A DNA stretch of 64,000 nt from Erinaceus europaeus. Taxonomy: Eukaryota > Chordata > Mammalia > Eulipotyphla > Erinaceidae. Where the stretch lies: assembly GCF_950295315.1 (NCBI RefSeq), contig NC_080166.1:98895141-98959140 (forward strand). The letters run 5' to 3'. The position numbers and the translations under genes were made by a program. Numbering within the stretch: position 1 is the first letter of the stretch; each line of letters starts with the position of its first letter. Below are positions 12,837 through 22,200 of the stretch, in pieces. The notes below the pieces were generated by a model. The model ran no database searches, had not been told where the DNA came from, and saw nothing but the letters and a program-made list of their open reading frames with translations.

Positions 12837-12960
12837 CTCTTTAAGGCTCAGCTCAGCTGTCCTCTCCTGCAGGAAGCTCTTCCTGACTGCCAGTCCAGGT
12901 CAGGTGCCTCTCAGACAGGAAGCCATTTGAGACACCCCAAATGTCTGGAGGGCTCTTAAG
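12837..12960. mobile_element. L2 LINE fragment (ancient)
   Basis: The series 'aaggctcagctcag', 'ctgtcctctcctgcagg' and 'aagctcttcctgactgcc' matches the well-known L2 phrase (a Ser/Pro-rich stretch around 'caggaagccttccctga'). It is more GC-rich than its surroundings. Assignment is from remembered family features, not from a search. Confidence 0.6.
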
Positions 12961-13104
12961 GTGGATGCAGGCATCCTTCAAATTTTACTTCTTGACCCGT
13001 ATGTTTACTGGATATTTGGTGCACTAGCTAGCTAGCTAGGCCAACTCTCCACTAATTAGGGGATGACTTCTTTTGGCCTCTGGCCATAGGTGTTTCTACT
13101 TCAC

Positions 13105-13212
13105 ATTCCCCTTCTGTCCCTCCCTCCCTTCCTTTTTTCCTTCCTTCCTTTCATCCTTCCTTCCTTCCTTCCTTTCATCCTTCCTTCCTTCCTTCCTAAC
13201 TTCCTTCCTTTC
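13105..13212. repeat. (CTTC)n microsatellite
   Basis: Imperfect CCTT/CTTC tetranucleotide tract with a repeated 'tttcatccttccttcc' higher-order unit. It lies at the 3' (tail) end of the antisense SINE that follows, so it probably grew from the SINE tail. Confidence 0.95.
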
Positions 13213-13474
13213 TGCCATCAGGGTCATCATTGTGACTCAGTGCCTAGACCATGACTCCACTATTCCTGGTAGCCCACTCTTCCTCTGTTTCTCCCTTTCT
13301 TGTATTTGATAAGGCAGAGAAAAACAGAAGGGATAGGAAGAGTGAGAGAAAGAGAGAAAAGCCATCAGCACTGTTCCACCACTCATGAAGCTTCCCTTCT
13401 CTGCAGGTGGGAAACAGGAGCTTAAAGCCACTTTCTTTTGCATGGTAATGCATATGCTTTACCCAATTCACTAC
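13213..13474 (-). repeat. SINE 1L-type, antisense
   Basis: Decayed 1L tail at the left ('gactcagtgcctagaccatg'), then 'tgataaggcagag', 'catgaagcttcccttctctg' and a head ending near 13474 ('caattcactactgctggg'). Confidence 0.75.
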
Positions 13475-13475
13475 T

Positions 13476-13860
13476 GCTGGGTGTTGGGAAATTGTGCAGA
13501 TGCGGTCAAATCCATCATGTTGTCCCTTCAGGGTACTGTCAATTCCTGCGAGAGTTGAAATTCTATTCCCAGAGTGCCTTGTTCCACCATGTTGTCCCCT
13601 CAGGGTATTGTCAATTCCCTCAAGAAACTCTATTCCAGGAGTGCCTTGTTTCCTAGCCAATCCTGTCCCGACTTGTCACTTCTGGAATTTCTCCCATAAA
13701 AGCCCTTCTGCTTCTGCACTTTGCCTGCTTTTCACCTCAGTGACCCGACGCAGGGAAGGGTTGTTGCGCGTAGCAGGAGGCAGCCATTTTGCTAGCTCCA
13801 CGTGGCCCAAACCATTGCGCTCTCACCCAACTCTGAGACTCCTATGTGGGAACTTAATAT
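13476..13860 (+). mobile_element. Candidate endogenous-retrovirus LTR (solo)
   Basis: More GC-rich than its flanks. It begins 'tgttggg', carries two imperfect tandem units (13516-13587 and 13588-13651, each starting 'catgttgtccc' and ending 'agtgccttgtt'), then a CCAAT box (13657-13661) and a TATA-like 'ATAAAAG' (13696-13702). A GC-rich block with 'gaggcagccattttg' follows. This is the layout of a U3 region with duplicated enhancer and promoter. No gag, pol or env coding sequence adjoins it. The outer right boundary and the flanking duplication could not be fixed, so another promoter-bearing repeat is possible. Confidence 0.45.
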
Positions 13861-14619
13861 TATGCTGTAATTCTAAAGATTTATACATCTTTCCTGACTG
13901 GGAAAACTTACAAAGTATATCCAAGTGAAAATTAAGGCTTTATTTTTTATCTTATCCAGAATTTGTCATTTGTCCATTTGTGTGGCTTTAGTAAGAAGTA
14001 TAACAAGTTAAATGACATTTTTACCCTCCTTAAAAATCAAGCTTCCATTTTTTGCATTTATGTGAGAAGATAGATAAATGATGATAGTAGATATAGAGGA
14101 TATAGTTTAATAAGACTTACTTTTCTTATAAATTTTCTGGGTTCTCAGTGGAAGAATATAACTCATAGCACACTGAATGATGGCTATTGTCTTAGTTCTA
14201 TTATAATTTTTACATGTCTTACCACATTAAATCTTTTGAGCAGGTCTGCAAGATAACACTTTTACAAAGGAAACTGAGGAATGAGATCTCAATGACTCTT
14301 GCTAATGTAACTGGTAAAAGTTAATGAAGGACAAGAACTCAAGGGCATTGAGCAAATAATGAATTTAAAGACCTCAGTAGCAAATACTGTGTGGCTTGTG
14401 ATCAGCTCTATGTCATATGTACAAGATGTTTGTCAACGCTATTCTTCAGATGCTAATTTCTAATTCAAAACTATAGAATATGTCACAAATAATTGATTAC
14501 TCCCCAAACGTCCTTTCAACCTATGTATATTCCTTACAAGTACAAAAATGGAAATACTTAAGCCAAGAGATATCTCACTAGGTTGAGTGTATGTAAAGCC
14601 TTGTACACAGGATTACTCT
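13861..14619. other. Unique AT-rich DNA
   Basis: No gene, RNA or repeat recognised. Confidence 0.4.
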
Positions 14620-15005
14620 TCCATTAAAAAAGATGACATGTGTCTTGTGGGACAAAATGGATGAAAGTGGATTTGTTTATGCTAAGTGAAATAAGTATGA
14701 GACTAAACATAATTACCAAATCATTCAACTCATCTGTACAATATGAATCAAGAAAACACTGACAAAAAATCAACAAAACTATCAACTGGACTCTCAGAAA
14801 ACTACTATGGTTCTAGGAGAGAAAAGGGGAGGGAAAGAACAGGTAGAGTTGAGATATTTGATGCAATGACATTGGTTGTTGGTGGGAGAGGAAAATCTAA
14901 TACAAATACATAGGTAGGAAATTATTCTGCCAATATTTTATGGCACTGTAAATCAATACTGATATCACCCCTTCAGGTTACATTCACTCTATGAATAATA
15001 AACCA
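14620..15005 (+). mobile_element. Old L1 3' end fragment
   Basis: The phrases 'gggacaaaatggatgaaagt', 'tatgctaagtgaaataagt' and 'cttatatttatggcactgtaaatcaa'-like ends are typical of the terminal ORF2/3' UTR of older mammalian L1s. It is decayed and no TSD was found. Confidence 0.6.
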
Positions 15006-15059
15006 CACAGTTATATGTAAAGACATATTATTATTACCTGGGACAATTAATTTTGTTTG

Positions 15060-15338
15060 TTTTTGCCACCAACGTTATAGTGGGGCTTGTTGCCTGCACA
15101 AGGTCTACACCACTCCCAGGTGTCTTTTATTTTTAATTTTGTTTACTTATTCATCTTTCTTTTTCTAACAGACAGAACTGAGGAGGAGAGCAGAAATGGA
15201 GAAAGAGAGATATCTTCAGCACTTCTCCAGGGCTTGTGAAGCTTTCCCTCTACAGGTGGGGACTAGAGACTTGAACGTGGGTGGGTCCTTTTGCAGAGTC
15301 AAGGAGTACTCTACCAGGTAAGCCAACACCCAGGCCCT
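15060..15338 (-). repeat. SINE 1L-type, antisense
   Basis: 1L tail at the left ('ttgttgcctgcacaaggtc...ccactccc'), T-rich stretch, 'aggaggagagcagaaatgg', 'gtgaagctttccctctacagg' and 'gacttgaacgtggg'. The head ends near 15338. Confidence 0.8.
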
Positions 15339-15374
15339 ACCCTGGCCCAAATCATAAACAAATAAATCCAAACA

Positions 15375-15550
15375 GATTATTTTTTCTGTCATTTCTATGC
15401 TGACTTGTTCTGATAGAAATAAAGAGGCAGAAAGAGAAGCAAGAGAAAGAAAAAGGAAAGGCACCACAGTACTGAATCTCCTCCAGTGCAGTAGGAGCCA
15501 GGCTTGAACATGGGTCAAGCATTTGACACAACAGTTGAACTAGCCAGGAG
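15375..15550 (-). repeat. SINE group 2, antisense, old
   Basis: Shows 'gatagaaataaagaggcag', 'aggagccaggcttgaacatg' and a decayed head. It lies directly beside the previous antisense SINE. Confidence 0.65.
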
Positions 15551-15651
15551 AACTATTTTGCCATTGATCAAACATACATTTTAAAAAAGCGAAGTGAGCA
15601 TATCACATAAACCAAAAAGAAGATAAGTCATAAGAAAAATAAACAAATAAA

Positions 15652-15745
15652 TGGAGATGCAGGGATGACTCAGCAAGAACAAGCCTGACAGGTGTGAGAC
15701 CCTGAATTTGATCCCCAATACCACATAAGATGGCAAAGGGCACTT
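15652..15745 (+). repeat. SINE group 3-like head
   Basis: Short tRNA-like piece with 'gggatgactcagcaagaac' and a B-box-like 'gaatttgatcccc', followed by 'ataccacataag'. No long middle follows. Confidence 0.55.
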
Positions 15746-16244
15746 TTCTCTCTTTCTCATATTTTCTCCTCAGTTGCTGAAGAAAACATACAAAGAAAAA
15801 ATTCTTTATCACATAAAGTGTACTGAACCAGTAGTACCACTACATAGTTTTATTTTGGGTGATTTAGGACTAACATTGATTACGATAATTTCAGTTGCTT
15901 ATGGTCCTCTATCGTGAAATTCAAAGTTTCAAGAAAATAAAGGCGAAGCTTTCCATCAAAATCATTTCTTAAATTCTCTTTTATGATCCCAAATATTTGA
16001 ACAAGACACAACTACTACAGAGCTTATCAAGTATTGGTCACTATTTTCTCTTAAAAAAAAAAAAATCGCTCTTTTCCCCACATATTCTCTCCCAATTCCA
16101 GTAGTGGGAATTGTAGATCCTTAAGCATATATTTGACACAAAATAGTTTGACTATTGTGGGAAAATATTCACATGCTTAATTATCATCTCTTTCCATCTG
16201 GTGCAATGATGCCATCTATAGACATGACTGCACATTTCCACAAA
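15746..16244. other. Unique DNA
   Basis: No gene or repeat recognised. Contains an A13 run near 16053. Confidence 0.35.
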
Positions 16245-16332
16245 CTTCTTCTAGCGTTTGCCCTTCTTCCGTAGCCAGTCAGCAGCGTCAGGTTGAGCCT
16301 GATGTAAAGTTTCGAGACCTCCTTTGAATCTG
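16245..16332 (-). mobile_element. Non-L1 LINE, 3' terminal fragment
   Basis: Antisense copy of the last 88 bp of the LINE found at 52356-52807. On the minus strand it reads in one open frame of 26 codons ending Arg-Lys-Lys-Gly-Lys-Arg-stop (stop at 16253-16251), with an AAG-type tail directly after the stop. Relative to the 52.7-kb copy it keeps five bases between 'ggtctc' and 'tttacatc', so the frame is intact here. No clear TSD was seen. Confidence 0.8.
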
Positions 16333-16840
16333 CTCTGAAAGGTACTAAAGAAGTGCTGTAAGAAAGGACACTAGGATACTCTCTCTTGAATTTTGTTACA
16401 TTGGTTCTTTATGAACTATTGATACAATATAATGTAAAAGAAAAAAAAAGTCATTTCAGTTATGTACCATGAAAACTCAGTGTAAAATTCATGCATTTAT
16501 AATCTAAGGGAGCTTAATCTCTGTGCCTAAAATGGAATATCTCCAAAGACAGCATTTAATTTTGGTATCTTGGAGTAAATTACAAAATTAAATGGTATAT
16601 ATGTAATACCTTCTTACAAAATGCTTAAAATAATGCAAAAATCCAAAATTAGCACAGATACAGTAATTCCAACTGAATTAATTCCTAGACTACATTAGTA
16701 GATATTTTTTTTAAAAAAGTATAGCAGACAGATGGGGACAAAAAAAAGACATGTGTTGATTATAAATCTATACCTTTCTCTATTTTTTATACCTCCTTAT
16801 ATTTAGAAGAAAGTTTCTCTTTCTTTTTTTTTTCCAACCA
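16333..16840. other. Unique AT-rich DNA
   Basis: Nothing recognisable besides short A-runs. Confidence 0.35.
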
Positions 16841-16972
16841 AGATTAGTGCTCTATGCCTACATCATTCCACCATTTTTGGCAGTCATTTTTACTTTGTTC
16901 TAGACAAAAGGAGGAAACACAGAGAGAGAAGAGGCATTGTAACATCACTTTATAATTTATAAAGCTTGCCTC
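16841..16972 (-). repeat. SINE 1L-type remnant, antisense
   Basis: Old, head-less copy: 'tagtgctctatgcctacatc' and 'ttccaccatttttggcagtc' (1L tail on the plus-strand view), then 'agagagagaagagg' and 'aagcttgcctct'. Confidence 0.6.
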
Positions 16973-16975
16973 TGG

Positions 16976-17141
16976 GCTGGAGTAGATAGTATGGCTATGC
17001 AAACAGACTCTCAGGCCTGAGGCTCCATCTAGTCCTAGATTCAATTACCCCCCCAACACACACACACATACACACACACACACAGACACACACACACAGA
17101 GACACACACACCACCATAAACCAAAGCTGAACAGTGCTCTG
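16976..17141 (+). repeat. SINE group 3 with internal (CA)n
   Basis: Head 'gctggagtagatagtatggctatgc' split by decay, then 'agactctcaggcctgaggc', B-box-like 'agattcaatta', a 50-bp (CA)n insertion (about 17057-17111) and 'aaccaaagctgaacagtgctc'. Confidence 0.85.
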
Positions 17142-17179
<38 letters not shown>

Positions 17180-17180
17180 G
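17142..17180 (+). repeat. (GAAA)n microsatellite
   Basis: Perfect AAAG tract of about nine units, placed exactly at the A-rich tail of the preceding group 3 SINE. Confidence 0.95.
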
Positions 17181-17265
17181 TAGGAAGAAAGGAGTCCCTC
17201 CTGCAGGTTGTCTCATGTGGTAGGTCATGGCTAGAACCTGGGTCCTTGGAGCAAGTCTCCTCTCT
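17181..17265 (-). repeat. SINE scrap, antisense
   Basis: 'ccctcctgcaggttgtc' and 'ctagaacctgggtccttgg' look like the core and B-box of an antisense group 2 SINE. Both ends are missing. Confidence 0.4.
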
Positions 17266-17324
17266 TCTCTCCCCTTCCCTCCTATCCCATCCACTCCCCT
17301 TCTCTTCTCTCCTCTTTTACTAAT

Positions 17325-17442
17325 TTATTTTACTGCTCAGGTCAAGTTGATGGTGATGGTGGGGAATGAAACTGACCTCAGGACCTTCAGACAAGAGAGT
17401 CTTTTAAAATAACAATTATGTTATCTTCCCAGCCTTCCAGGC
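17325..17442 (-). repeat. SINE group 3, antisense
   Basis: 'gggaatgaaactgacctcagg' and 'caagagagtcttttaaaat' are the antisense B-box and 'gagactct' head region. Confidence 0.5.
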
Positions 17443-18052
17443 AAGTTGTACCAGAGCTAGACACAGGCAAGTAAACTTACTCAGGCCACACCTGCTAGAA
17501 TGCCATAGGGTGAGGATTCAGACCCATGATATCTAACATTAACATTAATCTTCTTTCCATTCTTTAACAACCACAAAGCTCAAGGGAATTCTACATATCT
17601 TCACAAAGGAGTAAGAGGATACACTATTTCTTACACTTACTTATTTCTAGGGTAACACACAGAAAGTCTCTTCTAGATAGCTTTAAAATAGAAATTAAAA
17701 CACAGCAACTTCTGAACTTTGCTCTACTGGATGTTTTTCTTTCAAAGACATACTATAAATAGAAATTTTAACAAAATACGAACCAGGAAACAGCTGGTTC
17801 CTGGGGGTGGGGGGGAAGAGACATATAAATGACTAAGCAGTAAATTTAAATTTTAATGCTCCTTCCAATTCAACCCTTTAACACTTCCCAAAAATAGGAA
17901 CCGGGATTCAATAACCCTAATTCTCAGCATCTTTTCTCTCTTTAAAACTAAATCCATCCATCACCCCACACCCTTCATAGCCTTCTAAGCCATGCTGTTT
18001 GTCTAGTTATAGCTTCCATTCATGGTACTATTTATATCCTTGAAACAGAGAA
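17443..18052. other. Unique DNA
   Basis: No gene or repeat recognised. A short G-run lies near 17805-17814. Confidence 0.35.
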
Positions 18053-18135
18053 ATATCAGCAACTAGAAAAATAATTACACTCTGACAGCCAAGGAGGTGG
18101 CACCGTCAGGAGTGAAGTGCAGGACTTCCATGCTT
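18053..18135 (+). repeat. 83-bp duplicate of 19443-19524
   Basis: Nearly identical to 19443-19524 ('cagcaactagaaaaataatt' through 'gacttccatgctt'), with only a few differences. It stops abruptly before the B-box that the second copy keeps. The part from about 18091 on is the 5' part of a group 4-type SINE. The sequence before it is either the true 5' end of that element or copied flank. Confidence 0.75.
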
Positions 18136-18645
18136 CCAATAGCCACTCATTTATGCATTCGTCATCATTGCAATCCAATAGACGTCATGGCATCCCATCA
18201 ACAAATACTTTCCAATACCAGCCTTGTGTGGTATAGACAGAGAGAACACAAGTTAGAACAAGACACACACAGCTCTTTACTGAGGAGCTCACAGTAGCCA
18301 AAAGGGTAAGTGTAGGAGGTAGAACCAAGGCAAATAAATTACACACAGTAAATCATCATTAAATATTTATTAAATGAGGCCTTTTCAGGCTAGCTTGGTT
18401 CTTATTGATCTTTTCCTCTGATCTTTCTGAGGATAAGAGCACTTACACTGGGCAATGGTATTTAGTTAGGTAGTTTCCAGAGGAATAGGGCAATGAGTTG
18501 GGCTCTTTGACTGTCTGACCAAGTCAAATAAGTACTTAACAAGTATTTATTTCTGGTTGTGCTGGTGGTAGTGAAGGAAGTGGGGAAAAGGAGAGGAGAG
18601 AACAAATAAGAAGCAGAGGAATAGAAAGAAGAAAGAGTACCTTAT
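18136..18645. other. Unique DNA
   Basis: No gene or repeat recognised. Confidence 0.35.
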
Positions 18646-18810
18646 TTGAAAGAGGTTCAGGCCATCAGCTCCAACCTGTAGGGGGAAAGCTTCACAAGTG
18701 ATGGAGCAGGTCTGAAGGTTATCTCTCTCTCTCTTTCCTTCTCTATCTCTCCCACCAAATTTCTTTCTATATCCATGTAATAAATAAACAAATAAATAAA
18801 TAAATATTTC
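18646..18810 (+). repeat. SINE group 2, 5' truncated
   Basis: Starts near 'gaggttcaggcc', has 'caacctgtagggggaaagc', 'gtgatggagcaggtctg' and a (CT)n stretch, and ends in repeated 'aaataaataaat'. Confidence 0.8.
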
Positions 18811-18935
18811 TAAACAAGTATATCCCAAAGGGTAAGCTATCCTCAGTCTCCATACAATAATTATTTGAAGAACTATTTATATGCTGAAATATATAGCAAC
18901 TGGGTAAGTTTTCCTAAAGACAAACTACCAAATAA

Positions 18936-19082
18936 TTTTTTTTCTTTTTTTTTTGTTTTGTTGTTGTTGTTGAATAGGACAGAGAGAAATGTAGAGAGAA
19001 GTGAAAGACAGAGACGGGGAGAGGAAGATAGACACCTGCAGACCTGTTTCACTGCCTGTGAAGTGACTCCCCTGCAGGTGGG
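18936..19082 (-). repeat. SINE group 1, antisense, 5' truncated
   Basis: The A-rich/CAA tail appears as T-run and (TTG)n, followed by 'aataggacagagagaaatg' and 'ctgcctgtgaagtgactcc', and it stops in the core. A 9-bp direct repeat 'accaaataa' (18927-18935 and 19083-19091) flanks it as TSD. Confidence 0.9.
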
Positions 19083-19101
19083 ACCAAATAACTTCTTAAA
19101 G

Positions 19102-19280
19102 AGAGTTGATTTAGGGAACGCAGTGGCAGTTCACTGAATATGTGTCTGTCTCGCCATGTGTGCAGCTCAGGTTCAAGCTCCAGAACCATCTGGAAGTGCT
19201 ACAGGACTGAAGGGAATTCTGGTGCTTTGATGTCTCACCCTTGCTCCAGGTGTCTCTAACTGAATGAGAAAAAAAAAAAA
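19102..19280 (+). repeat. tRNA-like SINE, group 3 type
   Basis: Head 'gatttagggaacgcagtgg', B-box-like 'aggttcaagctcc', then 'gaattctggtgctttgatg', a short pyrimidine stretch and an A12 tail. Confidence 0.6.
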
Positions 19281-19358
19281 CTCAGAGTGGTGAAATCACC
19301 CATGTGGGAGACCCTGGCTATGTACAGTAAGAAAAAAATAGATGAATTCAAAGTAGAA

Positions 19359-19432
19359 AAATGTTTAGTATTTAACAAAGTAATCACTAAAAACCTGGGT
19401 TTAGCGATTACTTTGTTAAATACTAAACATTT
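19359..19432. repeat. Near-perfect hairpin (inverted repeat)
   Basis: Left arm 19359-19391 and right arm 19400-19432 are reverse complements over 33 bp with a single mismatch, separated by an 8-nt spacer 'aacctggg'. It is not part of any SINE or L1 seen here. It lies 10 bp upstream of the duplicated 19443-19524 segment. Confidence 0.95.
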
Positions 19433-19442
19433 ACAAGAAAAA

Positions 19443-19605
19443 TACCAGCAACTAGAAAAATAATTACACTCTGACAGCCAAGGAGGTGGCACTATCAACA
19501 GTGAAGTGCAGGACTTCCATGCTTGAGGGGCCAGGTTCAATTCCTGCTACCAAATATATCAGGGAGATCCTTTGGTTCCTCCCCATCTTGTAAAATAAAT
19601 CACTG
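19443..19605 (+). repeat. SINE group 4-type with shared 5' segment
   Basis: Contains the duplicate of 18053-18135, then 'gaggggccaggttcaattcc' (B-box), 'accaaatatatcaggg' and a tail 'cttgtaaaataaat'. It is the fuller member of the pair. Confidence 0.7.
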
Positions 19606-19938
19606 GAATTACTCTTAGCCTTTAGGAAAAAATAGAGAATTTCTAATTTGTGGGGGGAAAAAATCAGTTCTACTGAAGTAGAAACTGATTAGGAAAACAC
19701 AAGTTTACGTGAAGCCTGATTCTGTTTCTGTCTTGAGTAAAAATTGGGTCCTGGCAGGCTCGCAACAACTGAAGGACTCATCATACTATGCAGACTTTGT
19801 TTCCTTGAGTCAAATTATTTACATGGCTGTGGAGCCAGCACACATCCTCCTATACCATCCATATCAATCATTTTGTGAGAAAAACAGGATTAGAATAACT
19901 CATAGAAAGAAAGGAAAACAGGAGTCATCAGAGTCATC
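19606..19938. other. Unique DNA
   Basis: No gene or repeat recognised. Confidence 0.35.
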
Positions 19939-19953
19939 ATTTTTCCTCTTTTT

Positions 19954-20287
19954 TTTTCTTTTTCTTCCTCCAGGGTTATTGCTGGGCTCGGTGCCTGCAC
20001 CATGAATCCACCGCTCCTGGAGGCCATTTTTCCCCCTTTTTGTTGTCCTAGTTGTTGCAGCCTCGTTGCGGTTATTATTGCTATTGTTGACGTTGCTTTG
20101 TTGTTGGATAGGACAGAGAGAAATGGAGAGAGGAGGGGAAGACAGAGAGAGGGGGAGAGAAAGATAGACACCTGCAGACCTGCTTCACCTCTCGTGAAGC
20201 GACTCCCCTGCAGGTGGGGATCCTTACGCCGGTCCCTGCGCTTTGCGCCACGTGCGCTTAACCCACTGCGCCACCGCCCGACCCCCA
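19954..20287 (-). repeat. SINE group 1L, antisense, young
   Basis: Nearly canonical copy flanked by a 15-bp perfect TSD 'atttttcctcttttt' (19939-19953 and 20288-20302). The 1L module is intact ('ccatgaatccaccgctcctgg'). About 20 bp that should carry the B-box between 'gcaggtgggga' and 'tccttacgccgg' is missing, so this copy probably cannot be transcribed from its own promoter. Confidence 0.95.
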
Positions 20288-20315
20288 ATTTTTCCTCTTT
20301 TTAAAGAATATTTTT

Positions 20316-20527
20316 GAAAAATGTATTATCTTTATTTATTTATTGAGTTTAGATAGACAGAAATTGAGGGAGAAATGGCAAGGGGGATAGGGAGAGAGAA
20401 GGACACCTGCATCAATGCTTCACCACTCCAAAAGCTTTCCCCCTGCAGGTGGGGACCCAGGGCTTGAACCTAGGTCCCTGTGTATTGTAACATATGTGCT
20501 CAACTAGGTGTTCCACAATCCAAACCC
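20316..20527 (-). repeat. SINE group 2, antisense
   Basis: 'ttatttatttattgagttt' tail, 'agctttccccctgcaggtgg', 'ggcttgaacctaggtccc' and head 'gctcaactaggtgttcc'. Confidence 0.88.
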
Positions 20528-20732
20528 TCTTTTAATTTTTTCTTTTATTTGATAGGACAGAGAGATTTGAGATTTGAGATAGGAGGGAGAGATAGAAGAG
20601 AAAGAAAGAGAAAGAGACATGAATTCCACCACTTAAGAAACTTTCCTGAGCAGGTGGGGATGGGGGTTTGAACGAGGGTCCTTGTGCACAGTAACATGTG
20701 CACTCAACTGGGCATACCAGTGATTAGCTCCC
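20528..20732 (-). repeat. SINE group 2, antisense
   Basis: Follows the previous copy directly. 'tttgataggacagagag', a duplicated 'tttgagatttgagat', 'gagcaggtggggatggggg' and 'tttgaacgagggtcc' are visible. Confidence 0.82.
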
Positions 20733-20744
20733 TGAAGGAATTTC

Positions 20745-22200
20745 TTTTCTTTATTAGTGATTCAATACTTATTTACAAAATTATAAGATAGCAGGGGTAT
20801 AATTCTACATCTTTATAACTATCTATGCTTAATTATACATTTCCCCATTTCCCCCCTATGGTCCTACCTTCTCTTCCTTTCTATGTCACACATATTACTT
20901 CTGTTTCCTTTTTTTTTTTTTTTTTTGTCTTTTCTTTCATGAGGATTTAATGGTTTACAGTCAGTTGACAGTAAAATACAGTTGCCCATACATGTGTAAC
21001 ATTTCTTAGTTTTCCATATAACAATCTAACCCCCTCTAGGTCCTCCTCTGTACCAGGACCTGAACCCTCCCCACCCCACCCCAATGCACCCCACCCCACC
21101 CCACCCCAGAATCTTGCTTTGGTGCAATATGCCAAACCCAGTCCAAGATCTGCTTTATGCTTTCCCTTCTGTTCTTCTTCTTCTTCTTTTTTTTTAATTT
21201 TTATTTTTTTTCCTTCCTCTTCCCTCTTCTCTTTCCAGGTCCTAAATGAATTGGAGTTCAGACCCTCTGGTCATCTACTCGCAACATTTACCCCTCTGGT
21301 ATGGCCCACTATTCTTTATGAGATGCAGAAAGTAGGAGGTCTGGCTTCTATAATCACTTCTCCCCACTAGACATGGACATTGGCTGGTCAATCCATATCC
21401 CCAGCCTGTTTCTATCTTTCCTTAGAAAGACAGAATTATTCTATCCCTAACCTAAATGGGGTTAGGCTCTGGAGAGGTCCCAGGGCACACTGGTGAGGTC
21501 ATTTGCTCAGGGAGTTCAGGATGAAATTCATGGTAGCATCCATACTTTGGTGGCTGGTAGGTGGTAAGATATAAAGCAGGACAAAATGTTTAATAAGCAG
21601 GAACCAAAAATTAGGAATAGAGTAGATGAGAACAGGAATTATAGAATTAAAAGAAGCTAGGAAGTCTATTTTAGGTATGTTCCTAGGAGCCCATGACTGG
21701 TAATTTTTGCTGAAGCTTGATAGCTAACATGGAAATGGTCTAAAAATATTGCCTGGGAAGATGGTGTCAGAGTTGGGAATAGGGCTAGAAATCCAGATTA
21801 GAGCAGATAATGGCTCCCAAATTTGAAGAAAATATGTAATTACAATTAACTATTTACCATGTCCCTATGACGAAAGGCCCACATATCTTCACATTTAACA
21901 CAGGGGCTTGTTTAACCTCAGAGTCCCTGTTTGCAGTCCATAGTCACAGCTGGGAACATTCTAGGTTGCATTCATTTCAAGACCAGTTTTCTTCTAATGG
22001 CAGAAGAGTAGGCTGACCCAGCCTCGCTTTGGAAAGTGGTACAGGCCTTACAATTGCTAGTTCATAGTGAGAGCAAGGTCCTGAAGAAGCACACAAGAGA
22101 GATTATGATGATGTTCCTGAAGGAAGTGACCAGTGACAGTGGGGAGAGGATCTATTAGAATTCTAGGCCGGGTGTATCTAGGGGGGGAATCCAAGGATTC
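20745..22200 (-). mobile_element. Old L1-A 3' UTR, antisense, interrupted
   Basis: The segments 20745-20910 and 21191 onward match 42005-42480 and the reverse complement of 26172-27303 (for example 'catagtcacagctgggaa' near 21945). They are split by a younger L1-B tail at 20911-21190. The far end is unclear. Around 22213-22250 the sequence resembles 779-815 in direct rather than inverted orientation, which may mean a second 5' inversion. Confidence 0.72.
20911..21190 (-). mobile_element. L1-B 3' end nested in L1-A
   Basis: T17 run (A-tail) at 20911-20927, then 'ttaatggtttacagtcagt' and 'tttggtgcaatatgcc', matching 42540-42810 and the reverse complement of 59187-59280. A short repeat 'cttctgtt' flanks it (near 20898 and 21168). 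Inside lies a (CCCCA)n-rich block at about 21065-21107. Confidence 0.75.

Noticed and set aside
13244..13660. 138-codon antisense frame with an internal repeat
   Set aside because: It covers the SINE and the duplicated LTR units; the protein repeat simply mirrors the DNA duplication.
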